Below are positions 50,559 to 59,694 of a stretch of 64,000 bases of DNA, one piece after another. A program made the translations under genes and the position numbers. Every line of letters starts with the position of its first letter. The stretch's first letter is position 1. Under the pieces are notes generated by a model. The model was not told where the DNA came from, did no database searches, and saw nothing but the letters and a program-made list of their open reading frames with translations. This DNA is from JADGOV01 sp963814355. Lineage in GTDB: Bacteria > Actinomycetota > Actinomycetes > JADGOV01. The stretch spans positions 124,001 through 188,000 of the forward strand of contig CAWFCZ010000016.1 of the NCBI GenBank assembly GCA_963814355.1, read 5' to 3'.

Positions 50559-52379
50559 ATGACAGCCGTTGCGGATATTTCCGGACTGAACGACGCGCCA
50601 ACCGGTCACACTGGGTTGATCGCCTGGGTGCGTGAGATCGCCGAACTGACCAAGCCGGTGCGCGTCGAGTGGTGCGACGGCAGCATCGAGGAATGGGACC
50701 GGCTGACCGGGTTGCTGGTCGAACAGGGCACCTTTACCAGGCTCAATCCCGACCTGCGGCCGAACAGCTTCGCCGCGTTCTCCGATCCGTCCGACGTCGC
50801 CCGGGTGGAAAGCCGTACCTTTATCTGCTCGGAGAAGGAGGACGACGCTGGTCCGACGAACAACTGGGTCGCCCCGACGGAGATGCGGGAAACCCTGAAC
50901 GGGCTGTTCGACGGCTGCATGCGGGGGCGCACCATGTACGTCGTCCCGTTCTGCATGGGCCCGCTCGGCTCGCCGATCTCCGCTCTCGGCGTGGAGATCA
51001 CCGACTCGCCGTACGTCGTGGCGTCCATGCGCATCATGACCCGGATGGGCAAGCCGGCGTTGGACGCGATGGGCACCGATGGCTTCTTCGTACCGGCCGT
51101 GCACAGCGTCGGCAAGCCGCTGGCACCGGGTGAGGCCGATGTGCCGTGGCCGTGTAGCGAGACCAAATACATCGTTCATTACCCGGAAACGCGGGAGATC
51201 TGGTCCTACGGCTCGGGGTACGGCGGCAACGCGCTGCTCGGCAAGAAGTGCTACGCGCTACGGATCGCCAGCGTGATGGCGCGCGACGAGGGCTGGCTCG
51301 CCGAGCACATGCTCATCCTCAAGCTGACCTCTCCGGAGGGAGAGGTGCACTACCTGGCCGCCGGATTCCCCTCGGCCTGCGGCAAGACCAACCTGGCCAT
51401 GTTGCAGCCGGCTCTGCCGGGGTGGAAGGCGGGGACCATCGGCGATGACATCTGCTGGATGCGGTTCGCCGCCGACGGCCGGCTGCACGCCATCAACCCG
51501 GAGGCCGGGTTCTTCGGCGTCGCCCCCGGGACCGGGCTGTCCACGAACAGGAACGCGATCGACACCCTGTACGCCAACAGCATCTTCACCAACGTCGCGC
51601 TTACCGACGACGGGGACGTGTGGTGGGAGGGGCTGACCGACGACAAGCCGGCGCACCTTACGGACTGGAAGGGTCGGGACTGGACCCCGGAGTCTCCTGA
51701 GCCGGCGGCGCACCCGAACAGCCGGTTCACCGCCCCCGCCTCGCAGTGCCCGACCATCGCACCGGAGTGGGAGGACCCAGCCGGTGTGCCGATCTCGGCG
51801 ATCCTCTTCGGCGGGCGCCGGGCCAGCGCGGTGCCGCTGGTGACCGAGTCCCGGGACTGGGAGCACGGTGTGTTCCTGGCGTCCACCGTCGCTTCCGAAG
51901 GGACCGCGGCGGCCGAGAACGCGATCGGCGAGTTGCGCCGGGACCCGATGGCGATGTTGCCGTTCTGTGGCTACAACATGGGCGACTACTTCGCGCACTG
52001 GCTCTCCATCGGGGACAAGACCGAGTCCGCCAAGCTGCCGGAGGTGTTCTGGGTCAACTGGTTCCGCAAGGACGCGAAGGGAAAGTTCGTCTGGCCGGGC
52101 TTCGGGGAGAACCTCCGGGCGCTGAAGTGGATCATCGACCGGCTGGAGAAGCGGGTCGGCGGCGCGGACACCCCGATCGGCTTCGTACCGACTCCGGCGG
52201 ACCTCGACACCGACGGGTTGGACATCTCCACCGAGCAGCTCGAGACCCTGCTGACCGTGGATCCGGCGGTCTGGCGGCAGGAGGCGGAGCTGATCAGGTC
52301 GCACTACGAGACCTTCGGCGAGCACCTGCCCAAGGCGCTGTGGAAGCAGTACGAGGATCTGCTGGCTCGCCTCGGCTAG
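50559..52379 (+). CDS. pckG: Phosphoenolpyruvate carboxykinase (GTP)
   Basis: Interconverts oxaloacetate and PEP with GTP/GDP, the gluconeogenic entry from the citric acid cycle. The start is ATG 50559 (MTAVADISGLNDAPTGHTGL) with GGAGG 4 nt upstream, giving 606 aa, standard for the GTP family. The kinase P-loop is FPSACGKTNLAML, the active-site cysteine included. The specificity segment MRTMTRMG-like SMRIMTRMG and the metal-site IGDDICWMRF are present, as is ILFGGRRA. A strong nested hairpin follows the stop. PEP carboxylase is encoded 1.8 kb downstream on the other strand. Confidence 0.97.
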   Translation: MTAVADISGLNDAPTGHTGLIAWVREIAELTKPVRVEWCDGSIEEWDRLTGLLVEQGTFTRLNPDLRPNSFAAFSDPSDVARVESRTFICSEKEDDAGPTNNWVAPTEMRETLNGLFDGCMRGRTMYVVPFCMGPLGSPISALGVEITDSPYVVASMRIMTRMGKPALDAMGTDGFFVPAVHSVGKPLAPGEADVPWPCSETKYIVHYPETREIWSYGSGYGGNALLGKKCYALRIASVMARDEGWLAEHMLILKLTSPEGEVHYLAAGFPSACGKTNLAMLQPALPGWKAGTIGDDICWMRFAADGRLHAINPEAGFFGVAPGTGLSTNRNAIDTLYANSIFTNVALTDDGDVWWEGLTDDKPAHLTDWKGRDWTPESPEPAAHPNSRFTAPASQCPTIAPEWEDPAGVPISAILFGGRRASAVPLVTESRDWEHGVFLASTVASEGTAAAENAIGELRRDPMAMLPFCGYNMGDYFAHWLSIGDKTESAKLPEVFWVNWFRKDAKGKFVWPGFGENLRALKWIIDRLEKRVGGADTPIGFVPTPADLDTDGLDISTEQLETLLTVDPAVWRQEAELIRSHYETFGEHLPKALWKQYEDLLARLG

Positions 52380-52390
52380 CCGGTCCGCCG

Positions 52391-52435
52391 ACAGTGGAGC
52401 GCGAGCCGGTTTCGACCGGCCATACGCTCCACTGT
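52391..52435 (+). terminator. Nested UUCG hairpin after pck
   Basis: A perfect 11-bp outer stem ACAGTGGAGCG / CGCTCCACTGT (52391-52401, 52425-52435) encloses a perfect 6-bp inner stem GCCGGT / ACCGGC closed by a TTCG tetraloop (52405-52420). It begins 12 bp after the pck stop. Only a weak T-run follows. Confidence 0.7.
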
Positions 52436-52476
52436 TGCCCCTTGAGCCCGGATGAGGGCTGGGCCGATACTGACCC

Positions 52477-53688
52477 ATGGCGTACTACCGGCAGGTCGGC
52501 GACGTACCGCCCAAGCGGCACACTCAGCACCGGCGGCCCGACGGCGGGCTCTACTACGAGGAACTGGTCGGCGAAGAAGGCTTTTCAGCCGATTCAGCGC
52601 TGCTCTACCACCGCGAGATCCCGTCGGCGATTGTCGACTCGAGGGTCTGGGACCTGCCGGATTTGGCCACGACCCCGAACCATCCGCTCACCCCGCGGCA
52701 CCTGAAGTTGCCGGAGCTGTTCACCGGGGAAGAGTGGAAGGCGGCCGACGTGGTCACCGGCCGCCGGCTGGTACTCGGCAACGCCGACGTCCGGATCTCC
52801 TACGTGGCGGCCGGTGAGACCTCCCCGCTCTACCGCAACGGGCTCGGTGACGAGTGCGTCTACGTCGAGGTGGGCGCGGCTCGGGTGGAGACGGTGTTCG
52901 GCGCGCTGGAGGCCGGTCAGGGCGACTACGTGATCCTGCCGCGGGCGACCACGCACCGCTGGGTGCCGACGGGTCAGGAGCCGGTGCGCTGCTACGTCAT
53001 CGAGGCCAACAGCCATCTCACCCCGCCGAAGCGGTACCTGTCGCGCTACGGCCAGTTCCTGGAAAGCTCGCCCTACTGCGAGCGTGACCTGCGTGGGCCG
53101 GCCGAGCCGCTGCTCGCCGACGGGGCCGACGTCGAGGTCTACCTCAAGCACCGTGGCTCCGGGCCGACCGGGATCGCCGGGACGATCCTGACCTATCCTC
53201 GGCACCCGTTCGATGCGGTCGGCTGGGACGGCTGCCTGTACCCGTACCTGTTCAACGTCGCCGATTACGAGCCGATCACCGGCCGGGTGCACCAGCCGCC
53301 GCCGGTGCACCAGGTCTTTGAAGCCCACAACTTCGTGGTTTGCAACTTCGTGCCGCGCAAGGTGGACTACCACCCGCTGTCCATCCCGGTGCCCTATTAC
53401 CACTCCAACGTCGACAGCGACGAGGTGATGTTCTACTGCGGCGGGGACTACGAGGCGCGCAAGGGCTCAGGCATCGGCCAGGGCTCGGTGTCGCTGCACC
53501 CCGGCGGGCACTCCCACGGCCCGCAGCCCGGGGCGTACGAGCGCAGCGTCGGCGTGCAGTACTTCGACGAACTGGCTGTGATGGTGGACACGTTCCGCCA
53601 GCTGGACCTCGGCGAGGGCGGGCTGGCGAGCGAGGACCCGGGGTACGCCTGGAGCTGGAGCGGTCGCGGACCCGGGCAACCGGATTGA
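52477..53688 (+). CDS. hmgA: Homogentisate 1,2-dioxygenase
   Basis: An iron(II) ring-cleaving dioxygenase of tyrosine/phenylalanine catabolism, converting homogentisate to maleylacetoacetate. The 403 aa begin MAYYRQVGDVPPKRHTQHRR. The cupin core shows VPYYHSNVDSDEVMFYCGGD and HPGGHSHGPQPG, supplying the expected His/Glu/His iron site, and WDGCLYPYLFNVADYEPITG. The usual partners (maleylacetoacetate isomerase, fumarylacetoacetase, 4-hydroxyphenylpyruvate dioxygenase) are not adjacent. It lies 97 bp after pck, separated by a strong hairpin, so it is probably expressed independently. Confidence 0.93.
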   Translation: MAYYRQVGDVPPKRHTQHRRPDGGLYYEELVGEEGFSADSALLYHREIPSAIVDSRVWDLPDLATTPNHPLTPRHLKLPELFTGEEWKAADVVTGRRLVLGNADVRISYVAAGETSPLYRNGLGDECVYVEVGAARVETVFGALEAGQGDYVILPRATTHRWVPTGQEPVRCYVIEANSHLTPPKRYLSRYGQFLESSPYCERDLRGPAEPLLADGADVEVYLKHRGSGPTGIAGTILTYPRHPFDAVGWDGCLYPYLFNVADYEPITGRVHQPPPVHQVFEAHNFVVCNFVPRKVDYHPLSIPVPYYHSNVDSDEVMFYCGGDYEARKGSGIGQGSVSLHPGGHSHGPQPGAYERSVGVQYFDELAVMVDTFRQLDLGEGGLASEDPGYAWSWSGRGPGQPD

Positions 53689-53697
53689 GCCCAACCC

Positions 53698-53766
53698 GGC
53701 CGGTGATCCGGGGCCGGGTAAGCCAGGGCCGGGGCCGGGTGACCGAGGGCCGGTGATCCAGGGCCG
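53698..53766 (+). repeat. Degenerate GC-rich tandem repeat after hmgA
   Basis: The 12-mer GGCCGGTGATCC occurs at 53698 and again at 53748. Between them are degraded copies built on CCGGGTAAGCCAGGG and CCGGGTGACCGAGGG, a period of roughly 14-17 bp. No function is apparent; it may be a decayed minisatellite. Confidence 0.55.
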
Positions 53767-53858
53767 CTCAACCCCCGCAGGATGTGGCTGGGGGGGACTG
53801 GATCACCGATCTGGGGCGCTGGCGGCGCAATCCGGGGGACGCGGGGGATGATCTGCGT

Positions 53859-54158
53859 ATGAAGGGTGACCGGGTCGAGGTTGTGATCGATGCCGGCGGG
53901 GAGGTCCGCACCTACGACGTGGTCGCCACCCGGGCCGGCCGCCGGGTGGAGATCTCCACGGGGCGGGGCCTGGTCACCGTTACCGAGGTGACCCGCGGCG
54001 GCACGCCGGTGCGGACCGCGCAGTTCATGACCAGCCGGGTACTTGCCCTCGTCGAGCATCCGGCCCCGCGCCAGCCGCCGGAATCCGCCGGTCGCCGTGC
54101 AGCTGCCGCTGCAGCCCTGAGCGCCGGTCGGCGCATGACATGGTCGCGAGCCCGGTAG
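53859..54158 (+). CDS. Conserved small hypothetical protein
   Basis: From ATG 53859 (MKGDRVEVVIDAGGEVRTYD) the product is 99 aa; an in-frame GTG at 53784 would add 25 residues without a better start signal. The core is beta-rich with VVATRAGRRVEISTGRGLVT, VTEVTRGGTPVRTAQF and MTSRVLALVEHP, followed by an Ala/Arg-rich tail. I have the impression of conservation among actinomycetes but no named family. It is convergent with ppc, separated by 42 bp. Confidence 0.6.
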   Translation: MKGDRVEVVIDAGGEVRTYDVVATRAGRRVEISTGRGLVTVTEVTRGGTPVRTAQFMTSRVLALVEHPAPRQPPESAGRRAAAAAALSAGRRMTWSRAR

Positions 54159-54200
54159 TGCCAGGCCGACCGCAGGCTAACGCCGGTGGCCGCTCCGGCC

Positions 54201-56915
54201 TCAGCCGGTGTTGCGCATCCCGGCGGCGATCCCGTTCACGGTCACCAGCAGCGCCCGGCGGAGCGCCGGGTCCACCGCCTCGCCGGCCGCCCGCCAGCGC
54301 TGGAGCAGCGACACCTGCAGGAAGTGCAGCGGCAGCAGGTAGTCGTGGCGGACGCCGAGGCTGCGGCGCAGGTTCGGGTTGTCATCGAGCAGCGCGGCGG
54401 CGCCGGTGGCAGCCAGCACCTCGGCGACGGTCAGCGCGTGTTCGGCCCTGATCCGGTCCAGCAGGCCGCGGTGCGCCGGATCCACCAGCGAGTCGACGTA
54501 GTGCGCCGACACGTTCAGGTCGGTCTTGGCCAGGGTCATCGCCACGTTGGACAGGAAGGCCTGCACGAAGCGCCAGCCGCCGACCATCTCGCCCAGCACG
54601 CCGCCGAGCCCGGCCTCCCGGGCGGCCCGCAGCCCCGAACCCACCCCGAACCAGCCGGGCACGATCTGGCGGGTCTGGGTCCAGCCGAACACCCAGGGGA
54701 TCGCCCGCAGGTCGGCCAGCCCGGCGTCCCCGCCGGGGCGTTTCGCCGGCCGGGACCCCAGGTGCAGGTCGGCCAGGGTGTCGACCGGGGTGGCGGCGGT
54801 GAAGTACGACGGCAGGGCCGGATCGTCGACCAGGCCGCGGTAGGCCTGCTGGGCGGCGTCGGAGACGATGTCCATGGTGGAGTCCCAGCGTGCGTCGTCG
54901 GCCGCGTCCGGCCCGCGGTGCAGCACGGTGGCCTGCAGGCCGGCCGCCAGGAGCAGCTGGAGGTTCTCCCGGGCCAGGGTTGGCAACAGGTACTTGCCGG
55001 AGATCACCTCGCCCTGTTCGGTGAGCTTGACCTCGCCGTCCACAGTGCCCCACGGCAGGGCGAGCAGCGCGTCATGTGTCGGGCCGCCACCCCGCCCGAC
55101 GCTGCCGCCGCGGCCGTGGAAGAAGCGCAAGCGGACCTGGTGCTTGTCGGCTACGGTCCGAAGCTGGCGCTGGGCGCGGTAGATCTCCCACTGCGAGGTG
55201 GTGATACCAGCGTCCTTGTTGGAATCGGAGTACCCGAGCATCACCTCCTGCACGTTTCCCCGTGAGGCGACCAGCCGGCGGTAGGACCGGTCGGCCAGCA
55301 GGTCGGTGAGGATGTCGGGGGCCCGGCGCAGCTCGTCGACAGTCTCCAGCAAAGGGACGAAATCCAGCCGGGCCCCCGCGGTCACGTCCACCAGGCCGGC
55401 TTCCCGGGCCAGCACGACCGCGGCCAGGACGTCGTCGGCGCCTCGGGTCATCGAGACGATGTAGGACTGGATGACCTCCGCGCCGTACCGGTCCAGGGCG
55501 CGCCGGACGGCGACGAAGGTCTGGTAGGTGCCGGCCGCCGTGGAGTCCGGGGGCAGCGGGGGCGGGGTCGGCGCCAAGGGCCGGCGGCCGGTCAATTCCG
55601 CGCTGAGCAACTCCAGGCGCTGATCCCGGCTCAGCGTGCGGTACGGCGTCGGCGACGCGCCGGCCATGTCGATCAGCGCTCCGACCGTCTCATGGTGCGC
55701 GGTGGCGTGCTCCCGGATGTCCATGGTGGCGAAGTGCAGGCCGCAGGCCAGGTAGGTGCGGGTCAGCTCCTCCAGCCGGCCGGTGGCCACCAGCACCCCA
55801 CCGCGGCGGTGCAGCGAGTCCCGCAGCAGGGTGAGGTCGGCGAGCAGCCCGCCGCTGTCGCCCAGGTAGCCGACCCCGGTCGGCCGACCGGCCGGGGCGC
55901 GGAGTTGTTCCAGGGTGGCCAGCAGCTTCTCCCGCATGCAGGTGACCTTCAACCGCCAGGGTTCCTCGGCGTTCAGCCGCCGGTAGCGGGCATCCAGCGA
56001 CGGCAGCGCGTCGATGTCCGCGTCGATGCTCGCGGTGAGCTGCTCGTCAGGGCCGACGATGAGCTCGGAGCAGGACAGGTCGGTACGCAGCTCGTCCAGG
56101 ACGCCGATCACGCTGCGGATGGCGTGCTCGTGCTGCAACCGCAGCACGCCGAGAGTGACCGCCGCGGTCACCTGCGGGTTGCCGTCCCGGTCGCCGCCGA
56201 TCCAGGTGCCGAAGCGCAGCGGGGTGGCGGTCACCGGCAGGTCGACACCGATCCGGCGCAACTCTTCGACCAGCTCGGTGAGCACCGCCGGCACCGCATC
56301 GGCGTAGAGCTCATCGAGGTAGTACAGCGCGTTGCGGGCCTCGTCCGCCGGTTCGGGCCGTTCCAGGCGCAGCTCGTCGGTCTGCCAGAGCAGGTCGACC
56401 ACTTCGGCCAGCCGGCGGTCGGTCGCCTGGCCCGGCGGCGCCTCCAGTAGGGCGGCGATCCGGCGCAGTTTGGTCAGCGTCGAGCGTCGCGCTGCCTCGG
56501 TCGGGTGGGCGGTGAACACCGGCCGGACCGCCAGCGAGGCCACCAGCCGGGTCAACTCCGCCGGCTCCAGGTGCGCGTCGCGGATCCGGTCTACCGCGTC
56601 GGTGAGCCAGGCGGTGGCGGCCGGCCCGTCGCCGCGCAGCTGGCGGCCGTGCTGGACCTGTTCGCTGATGTTGGCCAGGTGGAAGTACGCCGCGAAGGCC
56701 CGGGCCAGCGGAATCGAGGCGGCGGTGTCCGAGGCCGCCAGCAGCTCGGCGGCGGCGGCCGGATCGTCCCGCACGCCGAGCCGTACCCGCTCGACGAGGT
56801 CGTACAGCGGCCGGCCCTGCTGGCGGATCAGGGTTTCGCCGAGTAAGCCGGCGAGGCGGCGGATGTCGGCCCGCAGTGGGGCGTCGGCCTGCTCGCCGGC
56901 CGCGGCCCGATCCAT
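54201..56915 (-). CDS. ppc: Phosphoenolpyruvate carboxylase
   Basis: Anaplerotic carboxylation of PEP with bicarbonate to oxaloacetate. The 904 aa are full length for bacterial Ppc. The catalytic His lies in VFTAHPTEAARRSTLTKLRR. The second signature VMLGYSDSNKDAGITTSQWE and the loop FFHGRGGSVGRGGGPTHDAL are intact. The C-terminus ends in TVNGIAAGMRNTG, the conserved RNTG that binds allosteric effectors. It is 4 bp after the sugar dehydrogenase gene on the same strand, yet that gene is functionally unrelated. Confidence 0.97.
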   Translation of the reverse strand: MDRAAAGEQADAPLRADIRRLAGLLGETLIRQQGRPLYDLVERVRLGVRDDPAAAAELLAASDTAASIPLARAFAAYFHLANISEQVQHGRQLRGDGPAATAWLTDAVDRIRDAHLEPAELTRLVASLAVRPVFTAHPTEAARRSTLTKLRRIAALLEAPPGQATDRRLAEVVDLLWQTDELRLERPEPADEARNALYYLDELYADAVPAVLTELVEELRRIGVDLPVTATPLRFGTWIGGDRDGNPQVTAAVTLGVLRLQHEHAIRSVIGVLDELRTDLSCSELIVGPDEQLTASIDADIDALPSLDARYRRLNAEEPWRLKVTCMREKLLATLEQLRAPAGRPTGVGYLGDSGGLLADLTLLRDSLHRRGGVLVATGRLEELTRTYLACGLHFATMDIREHATAHHETVGALIDMAGASPTPYRTLSRDQRLELLSAELTGRRPLAPTPPPLPPDSTAAGTYQTFVAVRRALDRYGAEVIQSYIVSMTRGADDVLAAVVLAREAGLVDVTAGARLDFVPLLETVDELRRAPDILTDLLADRSYRRLVASRGNVQEVMLGYSDSNKDAGITTSQWEIYRAQRQLRTVADKHQVRLRFFHGRGGSVGRGGGPTHDALLALPWGTVDGEVKLTEQGEVISGKYLLPTLARENLQLLLAAGLQATVLHRGPDAADDARWDSTMDIVSDAAQQAYRGLVDDPALPSYFTAATPVDTLADLHLGSRPAKRPGGDAGLADLRAIPWVFGWTQTRQIVPGWFGVGSGLRAAREAGLGGVLGEMVGGWRFVQAFLSNVAMTLAKTDLNVSAHYVDSLVDPAHRGLLDRIRAEHALTVAEVLAATGAAALLDDNPNLRRSLGVRHDYLLPLHFLQVSLLQRWRAAGEAVDPALRRALLVTVNGIAAGMRNTG

Positions 56916-56919
56916 CGCG

Positions 56920-57966
56920 CTACCCGAGCAGGCGGATCGAACCGGTGTCCGCGAAGTACACCTGACCCCGGGCGCCCTGCTGCAGGGTGAGGATGGGGGC
57001 GCTGTTGGTGAGCAGCACCGTGTCGCTGGCCACTCCTGCCCGGTTGCCGGTCAAGGTCACCTTCCTGATCTGCTTGGTGTTGAAGGTGCCGTACAAGAAG
57101 GCTCCGCCGGAGAACACCGCGCCGGCGGGCGCCACCGGGACCGCTGCGTACGTCTTGGGCAGGATGGGCGACGGCCCGTCCTGGTTGGTGTTCGCCGGCG
57201 CCGGCGGCGGCGTGGCGCAGGTGGCGCGCGATCCCCAGCCGTAGTTGCCGCCCCGGGCGATCAGGTTGACCTCGTCGTTACACTCCGGGCCGTTGTCCGT
57301 GGCCCACATCCGCTTCGTCTTGCGGTCGAAGTCGAAGCCGAAACTGTTGCGGATGCCGTAGGCGTAGATCCGGCTGGTCGACCCGGCCGGTATCCCGCCG
57401 GTGGGTGTCATGCGCAGGATTTTCCCAAAGTCGTTGGACAGGTTCTGCGCATTGGCCGGGTTGTCGTGGTCGCCGATCGAGATGTACAGCATGCCGTCGG
57501 GCCCGAACCGGAGCGGTCCACCGCTGTGTTCCGGCGTCCGGACGCCGAGATCCCGCAGCAGCCGAAAGCCGGTTCCGGTGGTGCCGGAGACGGTCACCCT
57601 GGTCAGCTGGAGGCGGTCCCTGCCCGAGACTCCGCGTACCGAGTAGAGGTAGAGGTAGCTGCCGTGCAACGCCATGCCGAGGGTCTGGCGGCCGGCGCCG
57701 TTCGGGATGGTGAAGAACGTCGACGCCGTTCGGGTGGTCGGGTTCCACAGTTTCACTACCCCGCTCATCAGGTCGGAGTAGAATACCCGACCTCCGCTGG
57801 CCACGGTGAACGCCGCCGGCGTGGAGAGCCCACCGATCAGCACCGTCGAGGTGGCCGCTCGGGCCGGCGCAGCGTGGCCGGACACAGCCGGTGCGACGGT
57901 TGCCGCGACCAGCACCGCGGCCGAAGCCAGGGGGCGAACCCAACGCATCGTGCTCCTGACAGCCAT
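56920..57966 (-). CDS. Secreted PQQ-dependent sugar dehydrogenase-like protein
   Basis: A six-bladed beta-propeller of the soluble glucose dehydrogenase/aldose sugar dehydrogenase family. I take ATG 57966 (MAVRSTMRWVRPLASAAVLV), which gives a signal peptide ending near GHAAPARAA, and 348 aa. The hallmark catalytic segment is TPEHSGGPLRFGPDGMLYIS, and GDHDNPANAQNLSNDFGKIL, YGIRNSFGFDFD and ARGGNYGWG follow the family pattern. Whether PQQ is made by this organism is unknown, and some relatives lack cofactor binding. Confidence 0.88.
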   Translation of the reverse strand: MAVRSTMRWVRPLASAAVLVAATVAPAVSGHAAPARAATSTVLIGGLSTPAAFTVASGGRVFYSDLMSGVVKLWNPTTRTASTFFTIPNGAGRQTLGMALHGSYLYLYSVRGVSGRDRLQLTRVTVSGTTGTGFRLLRDLGVRTPEHSGGPLRFGPDGMLYISIGDHDNPANAQNLSNDFGKILRMTPTGGIPAGSTSRIYAYGIRNSFGFDFDRKTKRMWATDNGPECNDEVNLIARGGNYGWGSRATCATPPPAPANTNQDGPSPILPKTYAAVPVAPAGAVFSGGAFLYGTFNTKQIRKVTLTGNRAGVASDTVLLTNSAPILTLQQGARGQVYFADTGSIRLLG

Positions 57967-58184
57967 CTCGGCTTCCCCGTTCGGTCCCGTTGCCCGCTCA
58001 ACCCGTCCGAACCGTAACAGTGTCACGCATACCGGCTTTAGAGTCGGCCATTCGGCCGGGTTCGACCGGCCCGGCAGGTCGGGACGCCGGAGGGGGTCAG
58101 GAACAGCCTCGGTCGGCCGATACCCGATGAGACACGGCGACGCGAATCGGGCCCCTGCGGGCGGCAGCGGAGGTGGTGAGGGGC

Positions 58185-59648
58185 GTGGAGCAGCCGGTAG
58201 GCCTAGCGGCCCTGCGGAGCCTGCAGCTGCTGATCACTCGCCTCAACAACAGCAACGACCTGCCGCCGACCCTGCAGAACGTCGTCGACGGGGTGGTGGC
58301 CGGGTTGGGGTTCGGGGTGGCCGTAGTGAACCTGGTTCGACCCGACGGCAACCTGGAAGTGGTCGCCGCCGCCGGCAGCGACGAGGCTCGCGCAGCGTTG
58401 CTGGGACGGGTGGGGGGGCGGGCCGACTGGGATGCGCTGTTGACGGCGGCCGAGAGCTGGGGGGCGCTGCGGTACGTGTCCCACGAGGCGGCCCAGGTGA
58501 CCGGGTCGCTGCCCGAGTGGATTCCTGACGGCCCGGCGAGACAGGTGCCGGGCGCCTGGCATCCGCTCGATGCGTTGTTCGCGCCGCTGTGCTCCCCTGG
58601 CGGCGAACTGGTCGGCGTGCTGTCGGTGGACCTGCCTCGGGATGGTCGCCGTCCCGGCCAGGTGCAGCGGGATCTGCTGGAGATGTACGCCGTCCAGGCC
58701 GGTATCGCGATCGACAACGCCGGACTGACCGCACAGCTGCGAGCCGAGAGCGAGGCGCTGCGGGAGAGCGAGGAGATGTTCCGCCGAGCCTTCGAAGACG
58801 CGCCAATCGGGATGTCGATCTCCGACGCGCGGCCCGGTCACGGTGGCGGATATCTCCGGGTGAACGACGCGCTGTGCGACATGCTGGGGTACTCGCGCGA
58901 GCAGCTGCTGGCCGGCGGTCCTCTCGATGTCACGCACCCGGCCGACTGGGCGGAGAACAAGGCGCTGCTGGCGGCGGCGGGAGCCGGCGAGTTCCAGAGT
59001 ACGAGGCTGGAAAGGCGCTACCGGCGGGCCGACGGCTCCACCTGCTGGGCGCTGGTCAGTGCGTCGGTGATCTCCGACCCCGACGGCCGACCGCTGCGCA
59101 TGGTCAATCAGGTCTTGGATATCACCCACCGCAAGAATCGCGAGCTGCAGCTCACCCGCCAGGCGTTGCACGACCCGCTGACCGGTCTGCCGAACCGGCT
59201 GCTGCTGGCGCAGCGGCTGGACCACGCGGTCGCGCGGGCGCACCGCAGCGGTGCCGGAGCCGTCGTGTTGTTCTGTGACCTCGACGGCTTCAAGGACATC
59301 AACGACCGGCACGGGCACGACGCCGGGGACCGACTGCTCGTCACCATTGCCCAGCGGCTCCTGGTGGAGGTCCGCTCGGTGGACACCGTCTCCCGACTCG
59401 GCGGCGACGAGTTCGTCGTGCTGCTCGAGGACACCACGATCTCGGCCAGCGAGGAACTGGTCGAGCGGCTGCACGTGGCGCTGACGTCCCCGGTCACCTA
59501 CGGGGCGACCCGGCTCGCGGTGAGTGCCAGCGTGGGCGTAGCCGACATCAATGCCGACACCCGGGACGGCGAGCAGGTGCTGCGTCGAGCCGACGCGGAG
59601 ATGTACCGGGCGAAGCGCCGGGCCGACCTCCCGCCGGACGTAGTCTGA
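58185..59648 (+). CDS. GAF-PAS-GGDEF diguanylate cyclase
   Basis: A soluble c-di-GMP synthase candidate. I use GTG 58185 (VEQPVGLAALRSLQLLITRL, 487 aa); GTGs at 58173 and 58176 are also possible. A GAF domain (about 10-185) with VLSVDLPRDGRRPGQVQRDL is followed by a PAS domain (about 200-310) with FEDAPIGMSISDARPGHGGG and the PAC-like ASVISDPDGRPLRMVNQVLD. The GGDEF domain is C-terminal: HDPLTGLPNRLLLAQRL and RLGGDEFVVLLED. The catalytic GGDEF is intact, and an RxxD inhibitory site (RSVD) lies 5 residues before it. No EAL or HD-GYP domain is fused. Confidence 0.93.
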   Translation: MEQPVGLAALRSLQLLITRLNNSNDLPPTLQNVVDGVVAGLGFGVAVVNLVRPDGNLEVVAAAGSDEARAALLGRVGGRADWDALLTAAESWGALRYVSHEAAQVTGSLPEWIPDGPARQVPGAWHPLDALFAPLCSPGGELVGVLSVDLPRDGRRPGQVQRDLLEMYAVQAGIAIDNAGLTAQLRAESEALRESEEMFRRAFEDAPIGMSISDARPGHGGGYLRVNDALCDMLGYSREQLLAGGPLDVTHPADWAENKALLAAAGAGEFQSTRLERRYRRADGSTCWALVSASVISDPDGRPLRMVNQVLDITHRKNRELQLTRQALHDPLTGLPNRLLLAQRLDHAVARAHRSGAGAVVLFCDLDGFKDINDRHGHDAGDRLLVTIAQRLLVEVRSVDTVSRLGGDEFVVLLEDTTISASEELVERLHVALTSPVTYGATRLAVSASVGVADINADTRDGEQVLRRADAEMYRAKRRADLPPDVV

Positions 59649-59694
59649 GAGGTCACTCTCGCGCGCCGATGACGCCGGGTGGGAAGGGGCTGCG

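Noticed and set aside
48812..50560. 582-codon minus-strand open frame overlapping the HNH gene
   Set aside because: It is Arg/Pro-rich shadow of the DUF222/HNH frame; the HNH motif lies in the other frame.
58046..58070. Pair of mini-hairpins with TTCG loops upstream of the GGDEF gene as a riboswitch
   Set aside because: The stems are only 5 bp and there is no match to c-di-GMP riboswitch motifs; GC-rich chance pairing is sufficient.
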